From Pontibacter burrus (GTDB lineage Bacteria; Bacteroidota; Bacteroidia; Cytophagales; Hymenobacteraceae), in contig NZ_JAAGWD010000002.1 in NCBI RefSeq assembly GCF_010686685.1, positions 62,001-126,000 on the forward strand: DNA of 64,000 nucleotides. The letters run 5' to 3'. Shown one piece after another: positions 32,794 to 43,800 of this stretch. The position numbers were made by a program, and so were the translations under genes. Within the stretch, counting starts at the first letter, position 1; each line of letters starts with the position of its first letter. The notes beneath the pieces were generated by a model that was not told the origin of the DNA, ran no database searches, and saw only the letters and a list, made by a program, of their open reading frames with translations.

Positions 32794-34797
32794 TTATAGA
32801 ATGGCAGCGGTAGTCTGTAGTTCTGGTGTTTCGGAGTTTTGGCGCGTACTGATAGGTAAGGTAAATTTAAAGATACAGCCTTCGCCGGGAGCGCTTTCAA
32901 CCCAGATACGTCCGCCATTGCTTTCAATAAAGTCTTTGCAGAGCGCAAGGCCAAGGCCGCTGCCTTTTTCGCGGGCGGTGCCCAGTGTTGTATAAGTGCG
33001 TAGGCCAAAAAGCCGCGCCTGGTTCTCGGCACTGATGCCAATACCGGTATCGCGTACTGCTATCTGCAGTTGTTTATTTTCGAGTAATTCAGTCGCTATA
33101 GTTATAGTATCTGCCTTGCTACAGAACTTTATTGCATTAGATACCAGGTTCCGAAGCACCAGTTTTATCATTTCGGCATCAGCATAGGCAAGTGCTTTGG
33201 GGTGTACTTCATTATAGAGAGCTATTCCTTTACGTTGTGCCTGAGGTGTCAGCAACTTAATATTTTCTTCGACCAGGGCATGTATGCTTACGTGTTGCAG
33301 TTTCAGTGTTGCGCCCTGCATCTGCGACCTTGTCCAGAGCAACAGGTTATCAACCAGCCAGAGCGTGTTCTGCTGTTCACCTTCCAATACTTTGGCGAAG
33401 TAGTGGAATTTCTCTTCCGGAATCTTACCCATCGACAGCATTTGCAGTAATGATTTAAGCGACAACAAGGGGCCGCGTAAGTCGTGCGCTACCACCGAGA
33501 AAAGTTTGTCTTTCTGATAATTCAAACGCTCCAGTTCTTCTTTTTGGTTGTGTAGTGCATGTGCCTGCTCTGCCAGTTCGTTCTTTTGCTGCTTTATATT
33601 TTCGCTGTAGCGGCTCACTTTCTTGTTTTTGCGCGATAGCAGCTTATTCAGCCTTTTCATGCGGCGGTTGCCCCTGTAGGTTATAACTATAAGCGCGAGG
33701 GCCATTATCAGCAGCACAATAGTGGCATACTGAATAAACGTTTTGTTTTTCAGCTCATGTTCATGCCGCTCATGTTCTGCCAGTAACAGCAGGTTTTCTT
33801 TTTCTTTCTGTGCCGTTTCATACTTTACCTGAAAGCTGGTGGTTTGTCGGGTAATTTCTTCGGAGTTGGTACTGTCCGTATAGATCGTATACAATCGCAG
33901 ATACTCGTAGGCCTCCTTATAGTTTCCTATCTCGTTATAGATCTGGTGGAGGGTTTCAGCAGAAGTTTTTATCTCGCTCTTTGAGTGCGTTTGTTGTGCC
34001 AGTTCAAGGCTTTGGTGCCCGTACAGTGTCGCTTTCTCATAGTCCTTTAGGCCCCAGTAAGTTTCAGCCATGCCGCGGTAGGCGTAAATACGGTCGTGCA
34101 GGTTATTGCTCCGGAAAGTTAGTGCCAGACCACGTTGCAGATAATGTAAAGCATTTGGGTACTTCCCCTGTTTCTGATAAGTGAACCCGATGTTTACGAG
34201 GCTGATGACCACGCCCCGCTGATCGTTTATTTTCTCTTTCAGGGGTAACGAGCGCAGGTAATACTTCAGAGCCAGATTATAGTCTTTCTTGCGCTGGTAT
34301 GCATTGCCCATATTGGTCAACGCCCTTGCTATGGATATGGTATCGCGGGCTGCGTTACCGTAAGTGAGTGCCTTCTGATAATAAGCTATAGCCTTGCCAT
34401 AGTTGTTCTGTCTGTTATAAATATTGGCAATGTTGTTGTAACTGGCGCTCAGGCCAATTGTATCTGCTATCTGCTCACGTAGCTTTATAGCCTCGTAATA
34501 ATGCTCTGTAGCTGTGTTATAATCGCCGAGGTTAAAATAGCCAACTCCGGTATTGTTATATGCCTTTGCGAGCAGCTTTTTATCTTCGATCTTGGCGGCA
34601 GCTTCAATAGCTTCTTTACCAAAGGCTACCGCTTTTTTAGGATCGGAGTACCAGTACGATTTACTAAGGTCGCAGAGTTCTTCTGTTCGGTGGTGCAATG
34701 CTGATTTGTCCTGTTCTGTACTGCTATTAGCTGTATTGCCTTTGAATGGCGGTACAATCAAAGCAAAAATAAATTGGAGCAGCAGGACAGCAGTCAT
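32794..34797 (-). CDS. TPR-containing membrane sensor histidine kinase
   Basis: 667 residues. Signal or anchor helix at the N-terminus (LLLQFIFALIVPPF), six to seven TPR units in the periplasm (about 45-320; repeated YNNIANIYNRQNNYGKAI-like units), one TM helix (about 357-378), a coiled coil (385-435), then HisKA with SVVAHDLRGPLLSLK and an ATPase domain with NLVSNAIKF, DTGIGIS and GSGLGLALCKDF. This is a common Bacteroidota architecture in which TPRs sense a periplasmic partner. There is no adjacent response regulator gene, so it is an orphan kinase. Confidence 0.92.
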   Translation of the reverse strand: MTAVLLLQFIFALIVPPFKGNTANSSTEQDKSALHHRTEELCDLSKSYWYSDPKKAVAFGKEAIEAAAKIEDKKLLAKAYNNTGVGYFNLGDYNTATEHYYEAIKLREQIADTIGLSASYNNIANIYNRQNNYGKAIAYYQKALTYGNAARDTISIARALTNMGNAYQRKKDYNLALKYYLRSLPLKEKINDQRGVVISLVNIGFTYQKQGKYPNALHYLQRGLALTFRSNNLHDRIYAYRGMAETYWGLKDYEKATLYGHQSLELAQQTHSKSEIKTSAETLHQIYNEIGNYKEAYEYLRLYTIYTDSTNSEEITRQTTSFQVKYETAQKEKENLLLLAEHERHEHELKNKTFIQYATIVLLIMALALIVITYRGNRRMKRLNKLLSRKNKKVSRYSENIKQQKNELAEQAHALHNQKEELERLNYQKDKLFSVVAHDLRGPLLSLKSLLQMLSMGKIPEEKFHYFAKVLEGEQQNTLWLVDNLLLWTRSQMQGATLKLQHVSIHALVEENIKLLTPQAQRKGIALYNEVHPKALAYADAEMIKLVLRNLVSNAIKFCSKADTITIATELLENKQLQIAVRDTGIGISAENQARLFGLRTYTTLGTAREKGSGLGLALCKDFIESNGGRIWVESAPGEGCIFKFTLPISTRQNSETPELQTTAAIL

Positions 34798-34855
34798 CAG
34801 TAGTGGGGTGTAAGCGTTAGTTTGTTTTGTAGGGTATCAGGAGGCATATACAATA

Positions 34856-34863
34856 CAAATATA
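34856..34863 (-). promoter_or_regulatory. -7 box for the TPR kinase
   Basis: TATATTTG on the minus strand, perfect TAnnTTTG, 59 bp upstream of the kinase ATG, with a T-rich stretch (GTTTTTT) about 20 nt further upstream. Confidence 0.5.
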
Positions 34864-34954
34864 CTATATATTAATTTATAAAAAACATACCTGTCGTGTT
34901 GTTTTATTGTGCTTTAGCCGGTGGGCAAATAACCTGTTAAGCTATAGTTCATAA

Positions 34955-34984
34955 AAAAGCCCTTCACCAGGGTGAAGGGCTTTT
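34955..34984 (-). terminator. Terminator of the propeller-amidohydrolase gene
   Basis: 14-bp perfect stem AAAAGCCCTTCACC/GGTGAAGGGCTTTT; on the minus strand it runs into CTTTTTTATG. Confidence 0.9.
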
Positions 34985-35005
34985 GGGAATATAAAAAGTA
35001 AGTTG

Positions 35006-38000
35006 TTATTGTTGAATACCTGGCACGCCAACCGGCATTGCACTGTGCCAGTTAAACTCAGCTGCTTTGCGGGCAGTAGGAGCCAGTTCATCCATCGTAT
35101 CAGCATTGTACAGGCGACCATTACGCATCACATACTTAATGGTATTTGTGTTGCGGATGTTCTCCAGCGGATTGCTATCCATAATTACAAGGTCAGCCAG
35201 CTTGCCGTTTTCGATTGATCCGATATCACCTTCAAGGCCAAGCGACTTAGCTCCCAGTATAGTAGCTACTTTCAGCGCGTCGTGGTTGCTCATGCCACCA
35301 GACTGCACCGACCATAACTCCCAGTGGTAACCCAGGCCCTGCAACTGACCGTGCGAACCGATACCTGCCAGGCCACCTTTTTTAACAAGGTTGTTCACAA
35401 ACTCGGCGTGGCGCTCGAAAATGTGCTCTTCTTTTGCAAACCAACCTGGTCTGCGGCGCGCTTTTGAGTCCAGCTCTGCTTTAGGAGTAAAGTAGTTCAG
35501 CTTTTTGTCGCCAACTACATCTTCTGTTGCATAGTAGTAGTTTTCTGCCCAAGGGCCACCATACGATACAAGCAGGGTAGGAGTGTAGGCCATTTTTGTT
35601 TCGGCTACAAAATCAATTACATCCTTGTACAGCGGGTAGATCGGGAAAGAGTGCTCATGGCCAGGATAACCATCTATCGCCTGGGTCATGTTCAGTTTAA
35701 AGTCGAGTCCACCTTCTGTAGTTGGCAACAGACCCTGCTCTTTGGCAGCCATAATGATCCACTGGCGGTGCTGACGGTTACCAACCAGGTACATTTTTAT
35801 AGTTTTGGTATTGTAGTACTCAGAGTACTGGCGCAATATGCTCTTTGCCTGATCAAGGCTCTTCAGGTTATAAGACCAGAAACCAACACCAGGGCCGGTT
35901 GAGTAAACACGCGGTCCAACCATTTTACCGGCATCTACCATGTCAGCATAAGTTAGTACGTCGGTTGTACCAGTTTGCGGGTCGCGGGTTGTAGTTACAC
36001 CGTAAGCCAAGTTAGCGGCATACATCCATACCTGATTAGTGTGTACACCCCAGCGCGGCCACATGTGTGCGTGCGTGTCAATAAAGCCAGGCGTAATGGT
36101 CTTGCCCTTTACATCAATCACCTTAGCGCCCTGCGGCACTGTGAGCGAGCCTGATTTACCAACTGCTTTAATGCGGTTGTTCTCTACCAGAATGTCGCCG
36201 TTTTCAATCACTTCGTTGCCATTCATAGTAATAATGCGTGCGCCTTGCAGCAACACAATGCCCTGCGGTATATCACGCTCCACCTGAATGGCAATTTTTG
36301 TTTCCTTAGGCTTGTAACCTTCAATAACGATAGCTTCTTTCTCAGTTTTAACACTATCAGTTTTTGCTTCGGCTACGCTTTTTTCAGCTTCTTTCTTTCG
36401 CTCGGCTTCACGGTCCATTTCTTCTTTCTTCGCTCTGGCTTCATCCAGGTTATAAGCAAAGAAACCATGACCGATTGTCCAGTAAACGGTTTTGCCATCG
36501 GCAGACCAGCTCGGGAACTGACCACCAATTTCGGTTAATTTCCAGCTCGGGAATTGCGAAGAAGCAACATCAGCTACAGAAATAGTTGGTGTTTCGCCAC
36601 CTACTATCGGTATAGTTACCACGTAGATCTCGTTATTGATCAGGGCAAGGGCTCTGTCGCCAACTGGTGCTTTGATTAAAGTAGTAGCGTTCGACGCTTG
36701 TTGCTGCGGTTCGCGCTCGTTCTGGTGCAGCATGTGGCACATTTCTTCCTGAACGCCATCGCCGTTTACAGTACCAAATGTTGTAATACCTTTCACCTTC
36801 AGGTATGATTTCTTATCTGTACCATCCCAACGGATAGAGATCAGACCATCGGCATTGCTGTACAGGTAAATGCGGTCTTCGCCTTTAACAAAGTGTGGGT
36901 TAGCGCCCTGGTTGGCATTGGTTACAAAGGTGCTCTTGCCGCCTTTAGCCGGAATCCAGTTTATAGTTTGTCGCGCTGCAAATGCACCCGGACCTGGTTC
37001 TTCTTTATAAGCCTGTGCAGATCCTTTAGTGAAAACGATGCGCTCTCCATTCGGAGTCCAAACCGGCTCCTGGAACACGGCATTTTCCTGCGTTAACTTT
37101 ACAGGTTTGCCTTTGCCATTCGCATTGGTTTTGTAAATAGCGCCACCGGTTTTCTCATCCCAGGTTACGTAAGCTATAGTTTTACCATCCGGCGACCAGG
37201 CAGGCTGGGCCTGTGTAAACTCCTGATCAGCCAGGCGTTTTGGTTTACCATTCGGGTAGTCCATTACATATAACCTGTCCAGCGCAGTAAAGGCTACTTG
37301 CTTGCCATCCGGAGACACGGTTGCATCGCGCAGCTGCGTAACCGTCATCATTTTATCGTCTTTGATCGGGTATTTGAAGTCCAGCATAGGACCAACCGCA
37401 ATCTGGGTTTTTACCTCGAAAGGAATTTCTTTGGCTGCACCGCCGGCTACCGGTATACTATAAATTTTACCGCCATAAGATGCTACCAGGTTTTTGCTGT
37501 CTGGCGTAAACGACATGGCAGGTAATACACCCATTGGTGCTATCGATTCCTGCTCGTCGCGCTGCACAGGGTAGGCCAGCCATTTTTCTTCGCCGGTCTG
37601 CAGGTTCTGGGCAATTAAGCCGGTTTGGTTGTTGTGGCGCGTACCATAAACTAGCCAGTTGCCATCCGGCGACAAGGTTGGTGTGAAGGCCGAACCGTAA
37701 CGAGCTGTTCTGCCGGAAATTTCACCGGTCTGACGATCGAAAGTTGCCAGTTGGTACTGTGGCAATTGGGCGTTATAGTTCCAGGAACCATTGCGTTGCG
37801 AGAACCAGATATAACGGCTGTCTTTACCAAAAGCAGGCTCTACTGTTTTAAGTGTTTCCGGCTTGTTGATCAACTGTACACCAGCACCGCCCTCTTTGTG
37901 GTACAGGTGCAGTTTAAGGTTACGACGTCCTTTTGAGGCTACCAGGTACTCACCATCCGGAGTCCATTCGGCAGAGAAAAAGTTTTCGTTTTTGCTCTTG

Positions 38001-38434
38001 CTGATCTGTTTGGTCTTCTTGGTCGCCAGGTCCATTGTCCAGACGTTATCCGAGCCATCTCTATCTGAAATGAATACAATGGATTTACCGTCCGGGCTGA
38101 AGCGGGCTTGCGTATCAAACGCCATGCCTTCGGTTAGCTGCGTTGCTTTACCACCTGTTATGGGCATCAGATACAGATCGCCCAGCATATCGAAAATGAT
38201 CTGCTTTCCATCCGGGCTCACATCCAGCGAAAGCCAGGAGCCTTCGGTGGTGTTGATGTCTATTTTACGAGCCCCTTCTAACGGAAGATCCTTTTTCTCT
38301 TCCTTCTTGGGGTCGTCTTTTTTGGGTTTTGCTGCATCCTGTGCCATTGTTGGTTCCAGGAACAGACCCAGCGAGCAGAGCAGGAGCAAATTTCGCTTCC
38401 AGCCGCCTTTAAGTGGGTAAACTGTCTTTTTCAT
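35006..38434 (-). CDS. Secreted amidohydrolase with N-terminal TolB-like propeller
   Basis: 1142 residues. Signal peptide (about 1-31, EPTMAQ), a Lys/Asp-rich linker, two stretches of PD40/WD40-like propeller repeats (about 55-340 and 355-690, with FSPDGKSIVFISDRDG and WSPDGKTIAYVTWD), a charged helical linker with EREAERKKEAEKSVAEA-type sequence, then an amidohydrolase domain (about 735-1120). The metal motif TPGFIDTHAHMWPRW (about residue 780-794) and GIGSHGQ are present, so the hydrolase appears active. Such proteins are periplasmic and are annotated as imidazolonepropionase-like; the substrate, possibly a peptide or cyclic amide, is unknown. Monocistronic. Confidence 0.9.
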   Translation of the reverse strand: MKKTVYPLKGGWKRNLLLLCSLGLFLEPTMAQDAAKPKKDDPKKEEKKDLPLEGARKIDINTTEGSWLSLDVSPDGKQIIFDMLGDLYLMPITGGKATQLTEGMAFDTQARFSPDGKSIVFISDRDGSDNVWTMDLATKKTKQISKSKNENFFSAEWTPDGEYLVASKGRRNLKLHLYHKEGGAGVQLINKPETLKTVEPAFGKDSRYIWFSQRNGSWNYNAQLPQYQLATFDRQTGEISGRTARYGSAFTPTLSPDGNWLVYGTRHNNQTGLIAQNLQTGEEKWLAYPVQRDEQESIAPMGVLPAMSFTPDSKNLVASYGGKIYSIPVAGGAAKEIPFEVKTQIAVGPMLDFKYPIKDDKMMTVTQLRDATVSPDGKQVAFTALDRLYVMDYPNGKPKRLADQEFTQAQPAWSPDGKTIAYVTWDEKTGGAIYKTNANGKGKPVKLTQENAVFQEPVWTPNGERIVFTKGSAQAYKEEPGPGAFAARQTINWIPAKGGKSTFVTNANQGANPHFVKGEDRIYLYSNADGLISIRWDGTDKKSYLKVKGITTFGTVNGDGVQEEMCHMLHQNEREPQQQASNATTLIKAPVGDRALALINNEIYVVTIPIVGGETPTISVADVASSQFPSWKLTEIGGQFPSWSADGKTVYWTIGHGFFAYNLDEARAKKEEMDREAERKKEAEKSVAEAKTDSVKTEKEAIVIEGYKPKETKIAIQVERDIPQGIVLLQGARIITMNGNEVIENGDILVENNRIKAVGKSGSLTVPQGAKVIDVKGKTITPGFIDTHAHMWPRWGVHTNQVWMYAANLAYGVTTTRDPQTGTTDVLTYADMVDAGKMVGPRVYSTGPGVGFWSYNLKSLDQAKSILRQYSEYYNTKTIKMYLVGNRQHRQWIIMAAKEQGLLPTTEGGLDFKLNMTQAIDGYPGHEHSFPIYPLYKDVIDFVAETKMAYTPTLLVSYGGPWAENYYYATEDVVGDKKLNYFTPKAELDSKARRRPGWFAKEEHIFERHAEFVNNLVKKGGLAGIGSHGQLQGLGYHWELWSVQSGGMSNHDALKVATILGAKSLGLEGDIGSIENGKLADLVIMDSNPLENIRNTNTIKYVMRNGRLYNADTMDELAPTARKAAEFNWHSAMPVGVPGIQQ

Positions 38435-38715
38435 TAAGCTTAGTGTAAAGCAAGTGTATGATTAGTCAAAGTGAATATAATTCAGGAAAACTTCTTTTGA
38501 AAGCACTTTATACAAATTGGCTGCAAATGTCTGCAGAAGAGCCTTTTTGATAGCTAAAACCTAGAGAATAAAGATTGAAATTCCTGATTTACTCTAAACA
38601 GAGAAGAGGGAAATATCATTATAAGTGGGTATTGTTACTATATTTTAAAAGGGAGTTATTTGTTGGATTTTTCAAATTGAAAATTGACATTTAATAAACT
38701 TTTAGCCCATTCCTC

Positions 38716-40749
38716 ATGAAGAAAATTTTGCTCTATCTGGTAACACTGGTTATAGTTGCAGCCTGCAGTTCAACAGATGATCCTGCACCTGTAACTGTCG
38801 GGACCATTGATCTGATCACAAAAAATGCTACTCCGGGAGATATCGTGGTAGCTAAGGCAGCCACTAAACCTGCAATTACTTCTTCTTCATCTATTAAAGT
38901 TGGGGAGTTAAATGTGCAGGTATTTGCTGGAGATTCAAATCAGGTGCTTTTTATTATGCCTGTAGTTGCTTCCGGTAAAGTAACAGTTGATTACAGTGGT
39001 ATTGGTATTAATAAGCAGCTTGAATTTACGGTTAGTGCTTACACACCTATTACAAATCCTATAGCTGTAGCTAATACTTTTACAACTGAATTAGATGCTG
39101 TTGCTACTAAACTGGAAGCATATGTAAGTGACCCTGTTATAAAGTTGAACCCGGCATATATTGAAGTATTGAACGAGCATAATAAAGCTGTTAAAGAAAA
39201 CTTCTCTAAGCTGACAGCCGAAGAGCAGTTAAAAATGGCCTATATGTTACGCAGTGTAATGCTCGATAATAAGGATTTTGCATTGGATGCGCCAAATCCC
39301 GGACATTTTAGAACGAGCAGCGCTGATGATGTAAGTGATGAAATGTATAAACTTGGTTTGAGTTTTGTAAAAAGTATGATTGTGGGTGCAGTAACCCTGG
39401 GCCTAGGTTCTCAATTAGCAACTCTTCCATCTCCTTTATTATACGATAAGGTTGCTGCCGGAGCTTTAAGTGCGGTTAGTATTGGTTTTTTTGTAAAAGC
39501 ACATACCGAAGCACAAAGGATAGGTGGTATGAAGGGGATAGCCGAAAATATTCTGGCATCATTTTCAGACAATCGTGAAGGTGCCATATCAACGGAGTCG
39601 ACTGGTGCAGCAGGCGATATTGAGTTTAATAAAGGTAAAGTAAAAACAGTAACGCTTTCAGGAGATTTCAGAACCCTAAATCAAACAGATTACAGCTCTT
39701 CAGTCGGGTTCATTAACAATACCCTTAAATACATATCAAAGCTACAGGATTCTTATAACAGCCTGGTTAGTATTGCTAATAAAATCAAAAGCTGGTTTTT
39801 CGGAATAGGCCCGGAACTTCCTTTATATGCCAATCCTGTAAAGGCTCAATCTGCTAAAAAAGAACTTCCTTTGCCGGCATCAGATAAGGTTGGTATTAAG
39901 AGTATCTCTGATGCAAGTATACAGCTGAAGATGACACCTAAAACTGCAGGCAAATTTGATATTGTTGCAACAAGTACCAGTACCAGTTTGCAGGACAAGC
40001 CCTTTAGTTTTGATATAGTTTATACGGATAAAAATTTAAGCATTGTCCAGACAAAGAAGATCACTGCAACTTATAAGCCAATACAACCTAATGCTGTATC
40101 AATTGCAGACGGTAACAACCAGACAGTTGAAGCTGGCAAAGCTTTACCAAAACCACTGAAAGTGAAAGTAGTGGATGCAGATGGGCAGATAATGAAGGAC
40201 ATAGAAGTTTTATGGTCAATAAAATCAGGCAACGGCACGCTGAGTGCAGCTAAATCTGTTAGTGATGCCCAGGGTATTGCCCAGGTAACCTGGACCATGA
40301 ACCAGAACCCTTCAGGAGATCAAAAGGTGGAAGCTATAGTTAAGAAGGGAGATGGCACTTTAGTTTCCGGAGCGCCTATAGAGTTTTCAGCGGTGGGAAG
40401 TATACAAGGGATTTGGGTGGCTACCAAAATAAATGGCGTAGCCATGGGCAATTGGGGAAGTGATGGCTATAGGAATAATAGCTTTAAATTAACATTAGAA
40501 AGTCAAAAGGGAAGTTGGGTGGCTAATTATTCTTACAGGAATGATGATGGCAGCATAGGCACTGGTAATGCAACACGCCAGATCACGTCTTATCAGCAAG
40601 TAGGGCAAATGCTTCATATGACTGATTCTTATGGGCAAAGTGCGACATACCTGATTTCCAACAGAACGGCTACAACTATGAAGCTGACACTTTCCAGCGG
40701 AGATGTGGATGTTATGGAAGATGAAGTGTTTGAGTTCGTAAAGCAATAG
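38716..40749 (+). CDS. Large lipoprotein with Ig-like domain, unknown function
   Basis: 677 residues. Lipobox VAAC (about residue 17), then an IPT/TIG-like start (about 25-110), a helical region (115-310) containing a hydrophobic Gly/Ala-rich stretch (SMIVGAVTLGLGSQLA), a beta region, an Ig-like domain of the bacterial Big type (about 460-560: VVDADGQIMKDIEVLWSIKSG) and a C-terminal lipocalin-like module (about 565-677). Base composition is visibly more AT rich than neighbouring genes and CTATAG occurs rarely, which hints at recent acquisition. No enzyme motif is seen. Confidence 0.75.
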   Translation: MKKILLYLVTLVIVAACSSTDDPAPVTVGTIDLITKNATPGDIVVAKAATKPAITSSSSIKVGELNVQVFAGDSNQVLFIMPVVASGKVTVDYSGIGINKQLEFTVSAYTPITNPIAVANTFTTELDAVATKLEAYVSDPVIKLNPAYIEVLNEHNKAVKENFSKLTAEEQLKMAYMLRSVMLDNKDFALDAPNPGHFRTSSADDVSDEMYKLGLSFVKSMIVGAVTLGLGSQLATLPSPLLYDKVAAGALSAVSIGFFVKAHTEAQRIGGMKGIAENILASFSDNREGAISTESTGAAGDIEFNKGKVKTVTLSGDFRTLNQTDYSSSVGFINNTLKYISKLQDSYNSLVSIANKIKSWFFGIGPELPLYANPVKAQSAKKELPLPASDKVGIKSISDASIQLKMTPKTAGKFDIVATSTSTSLQDKPFSFDIVYTDKNLSIVQTKKITATYKPIQPNAVSIADGNNQTVEAGKALPKPLKVKVVDADGQIMKDIEVLWSIKSGNGTLSAAKSVSDAQGIAQVTWTMNQNPSGDQKVEAIVKKGDGTLVSGAPIEFSAVGSIQGIWVATKINGVAMGNWGSDGYRNNSFKLTLESQKGSWVANYSYRNDDGSIGTGNATRQITSYQQVGQMLHMTDSYGQSATYLISNRTATTMKLTLSSGDVDVMEDEVFEFVKQ

Positions 40750-40775
40750 TTTGAAGGCTTACAGTTTAGCTTTAG

Positions 40776-40839
40776 TTGATACATATTAAACCAAAAGAGC
40801 GAATCAAATGATTCGCTCTTTTGGTTTAATATGTATCAA
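40776..40839. terminator. 31-bp perfect hairpin between convergent genes
   Basis: Left arm 40776-40806, right arm 40809-40839, exact reverse complements, 2-nt loop AA. The core is AAAAGAGCGAATCA. It is flanked by convergent genes (Ig-like lipoprotein and sbcC), so it most likely terminates both; it is unusually long and perfect for a terminator. Confidence 0.85.
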
Positions 40840-40846
40840 ATTAGAT

Positions 40847-43800
40847 TTACCACCCAACAACCTCAACCTTACTAACCCCACCAGCCAGTTTCTGCACTTT
40901 TATCTGCGTGCTGATGCGTTCTTTCAGGGCTTCGACGTGCGAGATGATACCGATCATTTTGCCGCTGGCCTGTAGGTTTTCTAAAGTAGAAATAGCAGCA
41001 TCTAATGTATCAGCATCCAATGTACCGAAGCCTTCGTCGATGAACAGGGAATTGATCTGCGTGCGGCGGCCGGCTAGGTCTGATAAACCTAATGCTAACG
41101 CCAAACTAACCAGGAAGCTTTCGCCCCCGGATAGTGTATTCATTGGGCGCTCGGCTTCGGCCTGATAAGTGTCAACTATAGTTAGCTCCAGGTCTTCGCC
41201 CTCTGTTTTCTGGATGCGGTAGCGGTCGTTGAGTTTTTGCAGGTGACGGTTGGCCAGCTCCACTAATCGGGCTAAAGTAAGGCCCTGCGCAAATCGACTG
41301 AACTTGTTACCATCAGCAGAACCGATCAGGTCGGCAAGCTGGCCCCAGCGGTGGCATTCTTGTAGTTGCATTTGAAGTTTTGCAGCCAGTTCCTGGTTTT
41401 TATCGCGCTGTTGTTTGTCCTGCTCCAGTAACTGCTCCAGTTTAGCTCGCTGTGCGATGAGCTCGCGGAGTTCAGTTGTTTTGGCAGCCAGTTGTTGTTG
41501 CAGCACTTCTATTGTTTCTGAAGTCAGGTTTTGAGCTTCAGCCTGTGCAAGGTCGTGCTGCACATCACTCAGCGATTTTCGGGTTTCGGTGAGTTGCTTT
41601 TCTGCCAGCACTTTTTGGTTCGCCAAACGGTCTGCTTCGTCGCGGTTCAGCAGCATCAGGCTAAGTGCTTCTATTGTTTCAATGCCCTTTTGTTTCAGCA
41701 CGTGCAGCAAGCCATCGCGCAAAGTATCCAGCTCCGATTTTTTATTCAGATGGGTGGTGGTGTATTCCTGCTTGCGCTGGCGTTGTTCCTGTAGCTCCAG
41801 CTGCTTTTTCTGGTGGGCAGCCCGTGCAGTTTCGGCAGCTTTAGCCAATCGGGCAAGTTCAGTTGCAGCTTGCTGACGTTCCTGCTCAGGTTTTTTATCG
41901 CCGAACAGCTGCGTACGCTCATCTTTATAAAGCGTCAGTTTTTGATGTATCTGCTCCAGTATATTCTTCTTGTCCTGCAGGGTTTGTTCTTTTTCGGCAA
42001 CTCTTTCCTTCAGGGTTTTTACCTGCTCCTGTAATTGTACATATGGTTCGCGCAGGTCTTCATAAACATCACATTGCTGCTGATAATGATTGGTCTTTGC
42101 TTCCAGTTGCTGCAAAAGCTCGTGGCGCTGCTGCGCTACAAATTCGAAACTATAGCTCGCAGCAAACGATTGCGCTGTTTGCGTAAATACTTGTTGCTGC
42201 TCCTGCAGGTCCTGTAGTTGTGCGTTATAACGTTGCAGTTGCGCTTTCAGCATATCTTCAGATTGCTGTAGTTTGCTTGCCTGCGCCTGTGCCTGTAGTT
42301 GCTCTTCGCGGTATTTCTGCAGTTGCTGGTTTATCGTTTCAATGTCGCGGGTATAGGAGCGGGCAGTAGCCAGGGTTTGTGTAAGCATGCCGACAGCTTC
42401 GCGTTGCTTTTCGAGTTGCTGCTGCAAGGCTATAGTTTCGGAGATGGCTATAGTTGTACTGCCACGCTGTTGCCGGAAAACTTCCTGCAAGCGCGCCAGT
42501 TCTGTTTCTGTCTCAAGTTTAGCTTTAGCAGCCGTTTCGTGCTGGTTTTGCAGGGTGTTTAGGCTTAGTTGCAGCTGTTTTATAGTTGCATCCAGCTCCT
42601 TTACCAGTGCCAGTTGGGCATCGCGGCGTTGCTCTTCTTCCGAGAGCGTGCCGGTATAGTTGCCTTCTACAAACGGGTGCTGTTCCGACCCACAAAGCGG
42701 GCAGGGCTGATCAGGCTGAAGGGCATGACGGTGCTGCTCCAACTCTTGTATGCGCTGTTGCAGAGCTACCAGTTTCTGAAGGTCTTCCAGCTTTTCGGTT
42801 GCCGTTTTATAGTTGGTTTCAGTGGTGGTGAGCTCAGCTTTTTTAGCAACTATAGTTTGATCCAGCACAGTTACCTGCTCGGTTAACTGCTTTGCTTTTT
42901 GCTCCTGCAAACTATAGTTCTGCGACAGCTCTAACAAACGCTCGTAGCGGGCCAGCAAAAGCGGCTGCTCCTGCGCCAGTTGCTCCAGCTCATCAATGGT
43001 TTTAGTTGCCAGAATGATCTGCAGTTGTGCCAGTTTTTCCTGCTTCTGCGCATCCAGCTCGGTCTGCTTTTGCTGTAGTTCTTTTTGTGATGCTGCTATA
43101 GTTTGAAGTTGTGATGCATCGGTCTGTAGCTGCTTTTCTATGGTATGCTGCTCTTTTTTAGTGGCAGCTATAGTTCGCTCTGCTTCCGAAAGGTCTTTTA
43201 TCGTTTGCCTGAACTCGTGCAGGTTTTCACGCAGGTCTTTCAGTTTGGCATTCTCGTTTAACCATTTTTTTAACGCTGTTGCCTGCTGGGTTATAGTTGC
43301 AAGTCTTGCATCCTCCTGCTCCAGCGAAGTTTTCTCTTGCTTCAGCACATTCTCTACCTGCAGATAATGCTCTTTCTCCGTTCTGAACTGCTCTCGTATC
43401 GTTTCCAGCTGATGGTCGAGTTGCTGCACCTGAGCTAGGAGTGGTTCCAGTTTTTGTATGGTTTCTTCCTGCTGCTGATGTGCTTTGGTAGCTTCTATAG
43501 CCAGTTGCCCGGCCTGCTCCAGTTCCGCTTCTAGCATAGGAAGTTGCTTTTCGAGCGATACCAGTTGGGCCTGCACTTCCGACAGTTGCCCATTGGCAGC
43601 TTTAATCTGGGTGAATTCGCCTACAAACTGGTTTGCCTGCTCGTGCTGGTGCAGTTTTACAAAGTCCGGTTGCAGGCTGGCCAGTTTTTCTTCGTGCTGC
43701 TGTAGTTCCAGTTTACATTTTTGAGCGCGCTCACGAAGCTGCTGCAACTGTTTCAGCCAGTTAATTTTCTCCTGTAGCTGTGTGGTATCGGAGGTAAGTA

